A DNA stretch of 33,931 nt from Lachnospiraceae bacterium (GTDB lineage: Bacteria; Bacillota; Clostridia; Lachnospirales; Lachnospiraceae). A program made the position numbers and the translations under genes. The notes beneath the pieces were generated by a model. The model did not search any database. It saw nothing but the letters and a program-made list of their open reading frames with translations, and was not told the origin of the DNA. The stretch spans positions 1 to 33,931 of the forward strand of contig WRBB01000029.1 in assembly GCA_009779895.1 (NCBI GenBank), read 5' to 3'. Below are positions 1-8,779 of the stretch, piece by piece; position 1 is the stretch's first letter; each line of letters starts with the position of its first letter.

Positions 1-94
1 GTTAAAATGAGTATGAATTTCAAAAATGATTAGACGTTTCGAATATTCTTTTTCGGTCTATTTCAAAAAAATTCCTTTTTGCAAAAATTAATGA

Positions 95-123
95 TTGACA
101 AGTAGGTAAAAGTGTAATAGTAT
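95..123 (+). promoter_or_regulatory. recA promoter (sigma-A type)
   Basis: A perfect -35 TTGACA at 95-100 is followed after 17 bases by TAGTAT at 118-123, a 4/6 match to the -10 consensus. The predicted transcript would start near 130, directly before the LexA box, so a bound repressor would block initiation or early elongation. Confidence 0.7.
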
Positions 124-135
124 TAACAAAGGATA

Positions 136-149
136 CGAACCTTTGTTCG
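136..149 (+). promoter_or_regulatory. LexA (SOS) box in front of recA
   Basis: CGAAC-CTTT-GTTCG is a perfect match to the CGAACN4GTTCG operator bound by LexA/DinR in Bacillus and Clostridium. It lies between the recA -10 element and the recA SD site, the place expected for repression of recA. This indicates a Gram-positive-type SOS response in which RecA and LexA form the feedback loop. lexA itself is not in the window. Confidence 0.92.
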
Positions 150-167
150 TGATTGGAGGAAAACATA

Positions 168-1298
168 TTGAAGATTACAGAAGAAAAGAAAAAAGCGCTA
201 GACGCCGCCATTGCTAAATTAGAAAAGGATTTTGGAAAGGGTGCAGTGATGCGTCTTGGTGATCCCGACAGCATACCCTCCGTAGAAACTGTTTCTACAG
301 GTTGTTTGAGCTTAGATTTGGCATTGGGGTTAGGTGGCATTCCAAAAGGTCGAGTTGTTGAGATATATGGTCCTGAGTCCAGTGGTAAGACTACGGTGAC
401 CTTACATATGATTGCAGAAGTACAAAAAAGAGGCGGGATTGCCGGATTTATTGATGCGGAACATGCTTTAGACCCTGTTTATGCAAAGAAAATCGGGGTC
501 AATATTGATGACTTATATATTTCTCAACCGGACAGCGGAGATCAGGCATTGGAGATTTGTGAGACTATGGTGCGTTCAGGTGCCATAGATATTATCGTGA
601 TTGACTCAGTGGCAGCCCTTGTGCCGCGCCAAGAAATCGAGGGGGATATGGGCGATAGTCATGTTGGTTTACAGGCACGCTTGATGTCACAGGCATTACG
701 TAAGTTAACTCCGATTATTAGTAAATCAAATTGTATTGTTATTTTTATTAATCAATTGAGAGAAAAAGTTGGTGTTATGTTTGGTAGTCCGGAAACGACC
801 ACAGGTGGTCGTGCGTTAAAGTTTTATTCTTCTGTGCGTTTGGATGTTCGTAGCATTGAAAAGTTAAAACAAGGTGGAGAGTTGGTTGGAAACCGTACCC
901 GTATCAAAGTGGTAAAAAATAAAATTGCACCTCCTTTTAAAGAAGCGGAGTTTGATATCATGTTTGGACGCGGCATTTCTAAAGAGGGTGATGTGTTGGA
1001 TTTAGCAACCAATGTGGACATTGTGAAAAAAAGTGGTGCTTGGTATGCTTATCAAGGTGAAAAAATCGGTCAAGGTCGGGAAAATGCCAAAACATATCTT
1101 TTAACACATGCTGCAGTATTAGAAGAAATAGATAAAAAGGTACGTGGGCATTACAATTTTGACGGGAGTGCTGATGAGGCCGAGTCAAAAAAAGAGGATG
1201 AAACAAAAGAAAACAAAGCGGTAAAAACCGAAAAGGATACAAAAGTAAAAAGAGAGAGTAAAATAGAGGAAAGTTTAAAATTAACGGGAAAAGCATAA
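168..1298 (+). CDS. recA: Recombinase RecA
   Basis: RecA is the strand-exchange ATPase of homologous recombination and the co-protease that triggers LexA self-cleavage. The 376-residue product has the Walker A sequence GPESSGKT at residues 68-75, a Walker B strand ending in IDS near 142-147, and the conserved [11 protein letters not shown] loop region. The C-terminal 50 residues are rich in Lys and Glu and of low complexity, as in many clostridial RecA proteins. I chose the TTG at 168 because GGAGGA lies 7 bases before it. The in-frame TTG at 153 overlaps that SD site and would add five residues. The gene follows a perfect LexA box, and recX starts at the base after the stop codon, so the two are co-transcribed and probably translationally coupled. 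Confidence 0.97.
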   Translation: MKITEEKKKALDAAIAKLEKDFGKGAVMRLGDPDSIPSVETVSTGCLSLDLALGLGGIPKGRVVEIYGPESSGKTTVTLHMIAEVQKRGGIAGFIDAEHALDPVYAKKIGVNIDDLYISQPDSGDQALEICETMVRSGAIDIIVIDSVAALVPRQEIEGDMGDSHVGLQARLMSQALRKLTPIISKSNCIVIFINQLREKVGVMFGSPETTTGGRALKFYSSVRLDVRSIEKLKQGGELVGNRTRIKVVKNKIAPPFKEAEFDIMFGRGISKEGDVLDLATNVDIVKKSGAWYAYQGEKIGQGRENAKTYLLTHAAVLEEIDKKVRGHYNFDGSADEAESKKEDETKENKAVKTEKDTKVKRESKIEESLKLTGKA

Positions 1299-1892
1299 AT
1301 GGTGGTGGTTGAGATTGTTGAAATAAGCAAAACCAGATTTGAAATTATTTTAGAAGAAAGGCTTTCGTTTATATTGTACAAACGGGAGCTTTCTCGTTTT
1401 GCCATAGAAGTTGGCCGTGAAATTTCGGCAGAAGATATGGAACTGATTAAAACGGAAATATTACAAAAACGAGCAAAAAAACGAGCGTTACATTTATTGG
1501 AGAAAAGGAATCGTACGGAGGACAATTTGCGGCGAAAATTGGCAGAGGGTAAATATCCGGAAGATGTGATTGATGTGGCGATAGATTATGTAAAGTCTTT
1601 TTCTTATTTAGATGATGCATCTTATGCGCTTCGTTTTATTCGTGGTCATATGTACCGTAAAAGTATGAGAGAAATCAAGGTTTTGCTGCAAAAAAAGGGG
1701 ATTGATTTAAAGACCTTGGAAGAGGCAATTGCTTCTTGTTATGATGAAGTTGCCGAAGCGAAAGCGATACGTTATTTGGTTGAGAAAAAAAGATATGATG
1801 CAAGTACTGCGACACAAAAAGATAGAAACAAAATATATACTTATCTGATGCGAAAAGGCTTTTCTTATGATTGCGTGCGTTCCGTTTTGTAA
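1299..1892 (+). CDS. recX: Regulatory protein RecX
   Basis: RecX binds RecA filaments and modulates their growth. The 197-residue product shows the family's repeated three-helix pattern. One repeat has RTEDNLRRKL followed by DVIDVAIDYVKSFSYLDD, a second has REIKVLLQKKGID, and a third is near the C-terminus. The length is close to that of Bacillus-type RecX proteins, which are longer than the E. coli form. The ATG follows the recA stop codon with no spacer and has no clear SD site of its own, which suggests coupling to recA translation. The SOS promoter upstream of recA would therefore control both genes. Assignment rests on the repeat pattern plus position after recA. Confidence 0.9.
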   Translation: MVVVEIVEISKTRFEIILEERLSFILYKRELSRFAIEVGREISAEDMELIKTEILQKRAKKRALHLLEKRNRTEDNLRRKLAEGKYPEDVIDVAIDYVKSFSYLDDASYALRFIRGHMYRKSMREIKVLLQKKGIDLKTLEEAIASCYDEVAEAKAIRYLVEKKRYDASTATQKDRNKIYTYLMRKGFSYDCVRSVL

Positions 1893-1919
1893 TAGTTTTG
1901 TAAGAATCATGAGAAATAC

Positions 1920-1948
1920 TTGACAGAATCGGCAAAAAAGAGTACCAT
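1920..1948 (+). promoter_or_regulatory. rny promoter candidate
   Basis: TTGACA at 1920-1925, a 17-base spacer, then TACCAT (4/6) at 1943-1948. It lies in the recX-rny gap and would give rny a transcript independent of the SOS-controlled recA-recX unit. Confidence 0.6.
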
Positions 1949-2003
1949 TTATGTGTTGTATATATAAAAATACAATGAATAATTTAATCAAGGAGGTGCT
2001 CCT

Positions 2004-3557
2004 GTGCCAATACCTATAGTCATAGTTATTGCCGTAGCCCTCGCTTTGATCGTTGCAATTGTGGTGCATTTGCTTACCGTAGCTAATATTAAGAAGAATG
2101 CGGAATCTAAGATTGGCAATGCGGAAGTTAAGGCTAGAGAGATAATTGATGATGCTGTGAAAACAGCAGAGGCCAGAAAGAAAGAGGCCTTACTAGAAGT
2201 TAAGGAAGAGTCTATTCGGACTAAGAATATTCTAGAAAAAGAAGCCAAAGAAAGAAGAACAGAGCTACAACGCTATGAAAAGCGTATTCTTTCCAAGGAA
2301 GAGTCAATTGAAAAGCGGTCGGAAGTACTTGAAAATCGAGAAAACAAGTACGTCACAAGAGAAGAGCAATTGAAAAAGCGTGAGGTCAAGGTTGAAGAAC
2401 TAAGTCAACAACGTGTACAGGAACTAGAAAAAATCTCAGGTCTCACCTCCGAGCAAGCAAAAGAGTATTTGTTAAAAACTGTTGAAGATGATGTAAAACA
2501 TGACACTGCAAAATTGATTCGAGATATGGAACTTTATGCCAAGGAAGAGGCAGAGAAAAAAGCGAAAGAGTTGGTGATTGGTGCTATTCAAAGGTGCTCC
2601 GCCGACCATGTTGCTGAGTCTACGATTTCCGTAGTGCCTTTACCGAATGATGAAATGAAGGGGCGAATCATTGGACGAGAGGGAAGAAATATCAGAACCC
2701 TTGAAACCCTAACTGGGATTGAGTTGATTATAGACGATACGCCGGAGGCGGTAGTTTTGTCAGGTTTTGACCCGGTTCGTAGAGAAGTGGCGAAAGTTGC
2801 CCTAGAGCGTCTCATTGTAGATGGGCGGATTCATCCGGCCAGAATTGAGGAGATGGTTGAAAAGGCACAAAAAGAAGTAGAAACTGTTATGCGGGAAGAA
2901 GGCGAGGCAGCGGCTCTTGATGTGGGCGTACCGGGGATTCACCCTGAGCTGATTCGTTTATTGGGTAGGATGAAATTCAGAACCAGTTATGGACAGAATG
3001 CTTTGAAGCATTCTGTTGAGGTTGCTCAACTATCCGGTTTATTGGCGGCAGAGTTAGGCTTGGATGTTCGTTTGGCCAAACGTGCCGGTTTACTCCATGA
3101 TATTGGGAAATCCATTGACCATGAAGTGGAAGGCTCTCATGTACAAGTAGGTGTGGGACTATGTCGGAAGTATAAAGAATCTGCAGTGGTTATAAACTCT
3201 GTAGAATCACATCATGGCGATGTTGAGCCAACATCTTTGATTGCCTGTATCGTACAAGCCGCAGATACAATTTCGGCAGCACGACCGGGCGCAAGAAGAG
3301 AAGCATTAGAAACATATACCAACAGATTAAAACAGTTAGAAGAAATAACAAATCAGCACAAAGGTGTTGATAAATCTTTTGCAATTCAAGCAGGTAGAGA
3401 GATTCGAGTGATGGTAGTTCCAGAAGCTGTGTCCGATGATGACATGGTGCTGATTGCCAGAGATATTGCCAAACAGATTGAGTTCGAGTTGGAATATCCC
3501 GGTCAGATAAAAGTAAATGTGATTCGTGAATCACGGGTAACTGAGTACGCGAAATAA
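2004..3557 (+). CDS. rny: Ribonuclease Y
   Basis: RNase Y is the membrane-anchored endoribonuclease that starts mRNA decay in many Firmicutes. The 517-residue product begins with a hydrophobic anchor (about residues 2-26). A long charged coiled coil follows (about 30-150), then a KH RNA-binding domain with [15 protein letters not shown] (about 215-270). The HD phosphohydrolase domain carries [10 protein letters not shown] as its metal-binding HD motif, with further His residues nearby (VESHHGD). The size matches the usual 510-520 residues. The GTG start is supported by AAGGAGGTG at 1990-1998. It has its own promoter candidate and a terminator after it, so it appears monocistronic. The recA-recX-rny order is common in Clostridia. 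Confidence 0.97.
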   Translation: MPIPIVIVIAVALALIVAIVVHLLTVANIKKNAESKIGNAEVKAREIIDDAVKTAEARKKEALLEVKEESIRTKNILEKEAKERRTELQRYEKRILSKEESIEKRSEVLENRENKYVTREEQLKKREVKVEELSQQRVQELEKISGLTSEQAKEYLLKTVEDDVKHDTAKLIRDMELYAKEEAEKKAKELVIGAIQRCSADHVAESTISVVPLPNDEMKGRIIGREGRNIRTLETLTGIELIIDDTPEAVVLSGFDPVRREVAKVALERLIVDGRIHPARIEEMVEKAQKEVETVMREEGEAAALDVGVPGIHPELIRLLGRMKFRTSYGQNALKHSVEVAQLSGLLAAELGLDVRLAKRAGLLHDIGKSIDHEVEGSHVQVGVGLCRKYKESAVVINSVESHHGDVEPTSLIACIVQAADTISAARPGARREALETYTNRLKQLEEITNQHKGVDKSFAIQAGREIRVMVVPEAVSDDDMVLIARDIAKQIEFELEYPGQIKVNVIRESRVTEYAK

Positions 3558-3578
3558 ATTAAGTTGAAAACGTTATGG

Positions 3579-3636
3579 CCCTTATCCAACATGAGATGAA
3601 GAAGAGATGCTTTGTCATGGCGGGTAAGGGTTTTTC
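3579..3636 (+). terminator. Rho-independent terminator after rny
   Basis: CCCTTATCC at 3579-3587 pairs with GGGTAAGGG at 3622-3630 (9 bp, one G-U pair). An inner CATGA/TCATG stem can extend it, and TTTTTC follows. It ends the rny transcript. Confidence 0.8.
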
Positions 3637-3645
3637 ATTTATAAT
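3617..3645 (+). promoter_or_regulatory. Possible promoter for the aminotransferase gene
   Basis: TATAAT at 3640-3645 is a perfect -10 element but the -35 (ATGGCG, 17 bases upstream) is poor and overlaps the rny terminator. The predicted start near 3652 leaves a 33-base leader containing the SD site before the ATG at 3685. Confidence 0.4.
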
Positions 3646-3684
3646 AAGATGTATCTGCGTTTAGATTCAAGGAAAGGAAACGTT

Positions 3685-4887
3685 ATGCCATTATCATTAT
3701 CAGAGAAAGCATTATGTGTAAAGCCGTCATCAACGTTGGCCATTACTGCGAAAGCCAAGGCCATGCGGGCAGAGGGATTGGATGTTGTAAGTTTTGCTGC
3801 CGGTGAGCCAAACTTTAATACACCGGAGAATATATGTGAGGCGGCGATTCAAGCTATCCGTGACGGTTTCACTAGGTATACCCCTGCTAGTGGCATTATA
3901 GAGTTAAGAGAAGCTGTGAGTGCCAAATTTAAGATGTATAACAACCTGGATTATACGGCTGGTCAGATTGTGATTAGTAATGGCGGCAAGCATTCTTTGA
4001 GTAATATTTTTGGTGTATTGTTAAACCCGGGTGATGAGGTGATTATACCGGTACCATATTGGTTAACATATCCCGAGCTTGTAAGACTTTCCGGTGGGGT
4101 TCCCGTTTATGTGCATGGAAAAAAAGAAATCGGGTATAAGGTGACTGCGTCGTCGATTTCTGACGCAGTGTCGAGTAAGACAAAGGCAGTAATCATTAAT
4201 ACTCCAAACAATCCGACAGGCATGGTATATACAAAAGAAGAATTGGCCGAAATTGCAAAGGTTGCAATCGAAAAAAATTTTTATATCGTATCCGATGAAA
4301 TGTACGAGCAACTGACTTATGGTGGCCATGCGCATGTTAGTATTGCTAGTTTGGGAGATGAAATTTATAAGAGAACCATTACTTGCAGTGGTTTGTCAAA
4401 AAGTTACGCTATGACGGGTTGGCGGATTGGTTATACAGGCTCTAGTGTGGAAATTGCCCGGCTTATGGGTGGCATTCAGAGTCACCAGACTTCGAATCCT
4501 TGTTCCGTTGCGCAAAAAGCCGCTTTAGAGGCATTAACAGGTGATCAGTCCACTGTTGTGAAGATGAAAGAAGCTTTTGCAGAACGCAAAAAATATATCT
4601 ATGAGCGTGTAACGGCTATGCCTTATGTAGAAGCTTTGGAACCGGCAGGTGCTTTTTATGTTTTATTAGATTTCACAAAAGTGTTACAAAAATCACATCA
4701 AGGACAAAAAATAGAAAGTGCAAATCAAGTGGCTCAAATTCTGATAGAAGATTTTCAAGTTGCAGTGATACCTTGTGAGGACTTTGGATTTCCTCATTTC
4801 ATCCGTTTGTCTTATGCGATATCTATGAAAGCGATTGACAAAGGGATTGGTAGAATTGAAAGCTTTTTGCAAAAAATTGAACAGTAA
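3685..4887 (+). CDS. PLP-dependent class I aminotransferase (aspartate aminotransferase-like)
   Basis: A fold-type I aminotransferase of 400 residues in the cytosolic AspB/AspC-like subgroup. The Schiff-base lysine is K239 in SGLSKSYAMTGWRIG. TPNNPTG (173-179) and SDEMYE (203-208) supply the PLP-contacting Asn, Asp and Tyr, and the closing arginine near the C-terminus (HFIRLSYA) would bind the substrate carboxylate. The likely reaction is transamination between aspartate or an aromatic amino acid and 2-oxoglutarate, but the substrate cannot be fixed from sequence. I chose the ATG at 3685, preceded by AAGGAAAGG, over an in-frame ATG at 3649 that lacks an SD site and lies upstream of the predicted transcript start. 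A Nudix hydrolase gene follows 13 bases later, probably in the same operon. Confidence 0.9.
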   Translation: MPLSLSEKALCVKPSSTLAITAKAKAMRAEGLDVVSFAAGEPNFNTPENICEAAIQAIRDGFTRYTPASGIIELREAVSAKFKMYNNLDYTAGQIVISNGGKHSLSNIFGVLLNPGDEVIIPVPYWLTYPELVRLSGGVPVYVHGKKEIGYKVTASSISDAVSSKTKAVIINTPNNPTGMVYTKEELAEIAKVAIEKNFYIVSDEMYEQLTYGGHAHVSIASLGDEIYKRTITCSGLSKSYAMTGWRIGYTGSSVEIARLMGGIQSHQTSNPCSVAQKAALEALTGDQSTVVKMKEAFAERKKYIYERVTAMPYVEALEPAGAFYVLLDFTKVLQKSHQGQKIESANQVAQILIEDFQVAVIPCEDFGFPHFIRLSYAISMKAIDKGIGRIESFLQKIEQ

Positions 4888-4900
4888 GGAAGGTTAGAAT

Positions 4901-5437
4901 ATGAATGCACGAATCAAACGAATCAATCGGGAATTGAAGTATAAAGGATCTATTGTAGATTTTTATCAAGACACCATTAAAGTGGATGGAGATCATACAG
5001 TTATATATGATTTTATCAGCCACAAAGGCGCAGCGGCAGTTGTACCTGTGGCAGAAGATGGTAAAATCTTAATGGTGCGACAGTTTCGCAATGCATTGGA
5101 TCGGTTTACTTTAGAAGTACCAGCGGGGGCTCTGAATGAAGTGGGAGAAGCCGGTATAGACTGTGCAAAGCGAGAGTTAGAAGAAGAAACCGGTTTTCGC
5201 AGTGAAAACTTAGAATGGTTGATTACCTTGCGAACAACCGTTGCTTTTTGTAATGAACGCATAGAGGTATTTGTGGCAAAGGATTTAAAACCATCTAAGC
5301 AAAATTTGGATGCAGGTGAGTTTATTGATTTAGAGGCGTATACAATGGTTGAATTAAAGGAGAAAATTTTCAGCGGGGAAATCGAAGATTCAAAGACGAT
5401 AGCGGCCTTATTGGCTTATGAGGTAAAATATAAATAG
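4901..5437 (+). CDS. nudF: Nudix hydrolase, ADP-ribose pyrophosphatase type
   Basis: This enzyme probably splits ADP-ribose or similar nucleoside diphosphate sugars into AMP and a sugar phosphate. The 178-residue product has the ADPRase-type lead-in LEVPAG and a Nudix box from G76 with REL-EEETG at residues 91-98. The first spacer (G76 to E83) looks one residue longer than the canonical GX5E, while the EX7REL part is regular. Upstream, AAAVVPV and MVRQFR match the beta strands of the NudF subgroup. The ATG has AAGGAAGG about 6-13 bases before it and sits 13 bases after the aminotransferase gene. Substrate is inferred from subgroup resemblance only. Confidence 0.88.
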   Translation: MNARIKRINRELKYKGSIVDFYQDTIKVDGDHTVIYDFISHKGAAAVVPVAEDGKILMVRQFRNALDRFTLEVPAGALNEVGEAGIDCAKRELEEETGFRSENLEWLITLRTTVAFCNERIEVFVAKDLKPSKQNLDAGEFIDLEAYTMVELKEKIFSGEIEDSKTIAALLAYEVKYK

Positions 5438-5455
5438 TTAAAATTGAAATTAATC

Positions 5456-5484
5456 TTGACAGAAGTTTACAAAAGTGTTATCTT
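5456..5484 (+). promoter_or_regulatory. Promoter of the iscR operon
   Basis: TTGACA at 5456-5461, a 17-base spacer and TATCTT (4/6) at 5479-5484. It stands directly before the palindromic operator candidate, so the predicted start point near 5491 falls at the operator edge. Confidence 0.75.
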
Positions 5485-5497
5485 TATTTATAGAAAT

Positions 5498-5514
5498 CCT
5501 AGTAAATTAGTAGG
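5498..5514 (+). promoter_or_regulatory. IscR/Rrf2-type operator (inverted repeat)
   Basis: CCTAGTAA-A-TTAGTAGG is an inverted repeat with 8-base arms and one mismatch around a single central base, just downstream of the -10 element of the iscR promoter. Position and symmetry fit autoregulation by the Rrf2-family protein encoded 66 bases downstream. TAGGGATTG, which overlaps its right edge (5511-5519), is repeated at 5526-5534. A small CCACCA/TGGTGG hairpin lies at 5535-5553. Assignment to IscR is inference from position. Confidence 0.65.
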
Positions 5515-5580
5515 GATTGAATCACTAGGGATTGCCACCATGCGTTTTGGTGGTGTTTATTATGTAGAGAGGGTGATACT

Positions 5581-6039
5581 TTGAAATTATCAACAAAAGG
5601 TAGATATGGTCTAAAAGCATTGGTTGATCTTGCACAAATGGGTGGTAAAACACCCGTTTCTATAACGAGTATTGCTAGTCGTCAAGGTATTTCTGAGCGA
5701 TACTTAGAGCAGTTGATGTCATTGTTAAAAAAAGCCGGTATTGTTCGTAGTATACGTGGAGCCGGAGGTGGTTATGTGATGGCTCTAGAGTTACATGCTG
5801 TTTCAGTGGGTGACGTATTGCGGGCTTTGGAAGGAAAACTGGAACCGGTAGATTGTATCGGGCTTTCCGCTATGGTTGATGATGGTTGTAAGGAAGCAGA
5901 ATCTTGTGTTACAAAATATGTGTGGCAAAGGATAAATGAAAGTATCAATCAAACGGTAGATCAAATTATGTTAGACCAATTAATAGCAGATAGTTACAGT
6001 GTGTGTTGTATAACATCACAGGATAAATTGGAGGAATGA
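5581..6039 (+). CDS. iscR: Rrf2-family iron-sulfur regulator IscR
   Basis: A 152-residue winged-helix regulator that senses iron-sulfur cluster supply and controls the genes that follow. The N-terminus (MKLSTKGRYGLKALVDLA) is the Rrf2 signature, followed by the recognition helix region ISERYLEQLM and the wing GAGGGY. Three cysteines at 92, 103 and 109 sit where IscR proteins bind a [2Fe-2S] cluster (E. coli uses C92, C98, C104), which favours IscR over the cysteine regulator CymR. The start is a TTG preceded by GAGGGTGA. The stop overlaps an ATG of the next frame. The operator at 5498-5514 suggests repression of its own operon. Confidence 0.9.
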   Translation: MKLSTKGRYGLKALVDLAQMGGKTPVSITSIASRQGISERYLEQLMSLLKKAGIVRSIRGAGGGYVMALELHAVSVGDVLRALEGKLEPVDCIGLSAMVDDGCKEAESCVTKYVWQRINESINQTVDQIMLDQLIADSYSVCCITSQDKLEE

Positions 6040-6044
6040 AAAAA

Positions 6045-7235
6045 ATGGACAGATTTGTTTATTTGGACAACGCAGCAACTACAAAAACGATACCTGAAGT
6101 AGTAGATGCAATGCTTCCTTTTTTTGGTGAGCGGTATGGCAATCCTTCCAGTGTTTATGGTTTTGGTTCAGACAACAAGGTAGAGGTAGAGAACCAAAGA
6201 GCGTTGCTTGCAAAGTCCATTGGAGCAAAAACAAATGAAATATATTTTACGGCCGGTGGTACAGAGTCAGATAATTGGGCTTTGATTGAAACAGCAGAGG
6301 CTTATAAAGACAAAGGAAATCATATTATTACCAGTAAAATCGAGCATCATGGTATTTTACATACTTGTGCATATTTGGAGAAATGTGGTTTTGAAGTAAC
6401 TTATGTAGATGTAGATGAAAATGGTATTGTGCTTTTAGATGCTTTAAAAGCAGCAATTCGGCCAACGACGATTTTGATTACCATTATGTTTGCCAACAAT
6501 GAAATCGGCACATTACAACCTATAAAAGAGATTGGGAAAATCGCACATGCACATAAGGTTTTATTTCATACAGACGCAGTGCAGGCTTATACAAAAGAGC
6601 CCATTCATGTAGATGAAATGCACATAGACATGCTAAGTGCGAGTGGGCATAAGATTAACGGGCCAAAAGGTATTGGTTTTTTATATATTCGTACGGGGAT
6701 TAAGATTCGTTCTTTTATTCATGGAGGTGCGCAAGAAAGAAAAAGGCGGGCCGGTACGGAAAATGTTCCTGGTATTGTTGGTTTTGGAAAAGCAGCGGAG
6801 ATACGTTTGGCCAAGATGGCGGAAACGCAAAAAAAAGAGCGAGAATTACAATGTTATTTGATTGGACAGATTGAACAAAAAATTCCTTATGCCCGATTAA
6901 ATGGAGATAAAGAAAAAAGGTTAGCAAATAATGTAAATATTAGCTTTCGGTTTATTGAGGGTGAGTCTTTGTTGATTATGTTGGATATGAAAGGCATTTG
7001 TGCTTCCAGTGGTTCGGCATGTACATCGGGTTCTTTAGACCCCTCTCATGTATTGCTGGCGATTGGTTTACCCCATGAAATTGCACATGGCTCTTTGCGC
7101 TTGACGTTGAGTGAAGAAACAACGAAAGAAGAGTTGGATTATACTGTGGATACCATAAAAGAGATTGTTCAAAAATTGCGGAAAATGTCACCTTTGTATG
7201 AAGATTTTATAAGGAGAAACCCGCAAGCATCATAA
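6045..7235 (+). CDS. iscS: Cysteine desulfurase IscS/NifS
   Basis: A PLP enzyme that takes sulfur from L-cysteine and passes it as persulfide to IscU for cluster assembly and to MnmA for tRNA thiolation. The 396-residue product has VYLDNAATTK at the N-terminus, the PLP lysine K203 in SGHKINGPKG, and the catalytic cysteine C326 in SSGSACTSG on its mobile loop. I chose the ATG at 6045 because GGAGG at 6030-6034 is 10 bases before it. The alternative ATG at 6036 overlaps the iscR stop but lies only one base after the SD site. The gene is the second of the iscR-iscS-iscU-mnmA operon, so its two sulfur acceptors are encoded immediately downstream. Confidence 0.95.
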   Translation: MDRFVYLDNAATTKTIPEVVDAMLPFFGERYGNPSSVYGFGSDNKVEVENQRALLAKSIGAKTNEIYFTAGGTESDNWALIETAEAYKDKGNHIITSKIEHHGILHTCAYLEKCGFEVTYVDVDENGIVLLDALKAAIRPTTILITIMFANNEIGTLQPIKEIGKIAHAHKVLFHTDAVQAYTKEPIHVDEMHIDMLSASGHKINGPKGIGFLYIRTGIKIRSFIHGGAQERKRRAGTENVPGIVGFGKAAEIRLAKMAETQKKERELQCYLIGQIEQKIPYARLNGDKEKRLANNVNISFRFIEGESLLIMLDMKGICASSGSACTSGSLDPSHVLLAIGLPHEIAHGSLRLTLSEETTKEELDYTVDTIKEIVQKLRKMSPLYEDFIRRNPQAS

Positions 7236-7268
7236 AAGAAATGAAATAATAGTAGGAGGTCATGGACT

Positions 7269-7709
7269 ATGTATACAGAAAAGGTAATGGATCATTTTGA
7301 GAATCCCAGAAATGTAGGTGAAATTGCGGATGCCAGTGGTGTTGGTACCGTGGGAAATGCAAAATGCGGTGATATCATGCGGATTTATTTGGATGTGGAT
7401 GACAATCAAATTATTCGTGATGTAAAATTTAAAACATTCGGTTGTGGTGCGGCTGTGGCGACAAGTAGCATGGCAACAGAATTGGTGAAAGGGAAGTCGG
7501 TTCAGGAGGCCTTGTTGGTGAGTAATAAGGCAGTTATGGAAGCTTTGGATGGTTTGCCGCCTGTGAAAGTGCATTGTTCTTTGTTGGCAGAAGAGGCAAT
7601 TCATGCTGCTTTGTGGGATTATGCAGAAAAACATGATATCAAAATTGAGGGTTTATTAAAGCCAAAATTAGACATTCACGAAGAGGAAGAAGAGGAAAAC
7701 GAATACTAA
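7269..7709 (+). CDS. iscU: Iron-sulfur cluster scaffold IscU/NifU-N
   Basis: The scaffold on which [2Fe-2S] and [4Fe-4S] clusters are built before transfer to client proteins. The 146-residue product carries the three ligand cysteines C33 (AKCGD), C59 (FGCGAA) and C103 (VHCSLLA) and the regulatory Asp D35. It lacks the extra middle and C-terminal domains of full NifU. The extreme C-terminus is a run of glutamates, longer and more acidic than in E. coli IscU. The SD site AGGAGGT is 8 bases before the ATG. The stop codon overlaps the mnmA start, so the two are translationally coupled. No hscA, hscB or fdx genes follow, as is usual in Clostridia. Confidence 0.95.
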   Translation: MYTEKVMDHFENPRNVGEIADASGVGTVGNAKCGDIMRIYLDVDDNQIIRDVKFKTFGCGAAVATSSMATELVKGKSVQEALLVSNKAVMEALDGLPPVKVHCSLLAEEAIHAALWDYAEKHDIKIEGLLKPKLDIHEEEEEENEY

Positions 7710-8779
7710 TGAGTAAAGTAATAGTTGGCATGTCAGGAGGGGTAGACTCCTCTGTTGCCGCCTACTTACTAAAAAAGCAAGGACATGATGTAGTGGGTGT
7801 GACCATGCAAATTTGGCAGACGGAAGATCTTTGTCAGATAGAGGAAGAGGGCGGTTGCTGTGGTTTAAGTGCTGTGGAGGATGCCAGAAAGGTGGCCTCC
7901 GTTCTTGATATCCCCTATTATGTGATGAATTTCCGTAAAGAATTTCAAACACAGGTGATAGATTATTTTGTAAATGAATATTTGCAAGGACGCACACCGA
8001 ACCCTTGTATTGCTTGCAATCGCTATGTAAAATGGGAATCTATGTTAGAACGTTCTTTAAAAATCGGCGGAGATTTTATTGCGACAGGTCATTATGGACA
8101 GATAGAAAAGTTGGAAAATGGTCGCTATTCCCTTAGACGTTCATCCACATTGGCGAAAGACCAAACTTACGCTTTGTATAATTTAACACAGGAGCAATTG
8201 GCAAAAACGTTAATGCCCTGTGGTGCTTATACAAAAGATGAAATTCGAGAAATTGCGAAAAAAATAAATTTACCTATAGCGGATAAGCCTGATAGTCAGG
8301 ACATTTGTTTTGTGCCGGACGGAGATTATGCTGCTTTCATCGAAAAAGAAACGACAGAGGTTATTCGTCCCGGCAATTTTGTTTTGTCCGATGGTGAAAT
8401 AATCGGTCAACATAAGGGCATTGTTCATTATACGGTTGGTCAGCGAAAAGGTTTGGGATTGGCTATGGGAGAGCCGGTTTTTGTATTGGAGATTTGCCCA
8501 AATCGCAATGAAGTGGTTATTGGTACCCATGAAGAGACTTTAACAACGACATTACGTGCCAATCAATTGAATTTTATGTCTATTTCAGATCTGTTAGAAC
8601 CACAAAGAGTTTTTACAAAAATCCGCTACAACCATCAAGGTGCCTGGTGCCGGATAGAAAAAACGGATGCGGATGAGGTATTATGTACCTTTGAAGAACC
8701 GCAAAGGGCAGTGACACCGGGACAGGCGGTGGTGTTTTACAAAGATGATTTTGTAGTAGGGGGAGGTACGATACTGTGA
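7709..8779 (+). CDS. mnmA: tRNA-uridine 2-sulfurtransferase MnmA
   Basis: MnmA makes 2-thiouridine at wobble position 34 of Lys, Glu and Gln tRNAs, using ATP and sulfur delivered from IscS. The 356-residue product has the PP-loop GMSGGVDSS (7-15), the catalytic cysteine C100 in NPCIAC and the second cysteine C200 in SQDICFVPDGDY that forms the persulfide. The length is typical. Its ATG overlaps the iscU stop (TAATG) and its own stop overlaps the GTG of the next gene, so it is embedded in the operon with its sulfur donor. The cysteine desulfurase upstream is the obvious partner. Confidence 0.96.
   Translation: MSKVIVGMSGGVDSSVAAYLLKKQGHDVVGVTMQIWQTEDLCQIEEEGGCCGLSAVEDARKVASVLDIPYYVMNFRKEFQTQVIDYFVNEYLQGRTPNPCIACNRYVKWESMLERSLKIGGDFIATGHYGQIEKLENGRYSLRRSSTLAKDQTYALYNLTQEQLAKTLMPCGAYTKDEIREIAKKINLPIADKPDSQDICFVPDGDYAAFIEKETTEVIRPGNFVLSDGEIIGQHKGIVHYTVGQRKGLGLAMGEPVFVLEICPNRNEVVIGTHEETLTTTLRANQLNFMSISDLLEPQRVFTKIRYNHQGAWCRIEKTDADEVLCTFEEPQRAVTPGQAVVFYKDDFVVGGGTIL

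Noticed and set aside
1-33. Open frame from the left edge to TAG at 31-33, possibly the tail of an upstream gene.
   Set aside because: Only ten codons are visible and they match nothing recognisable.
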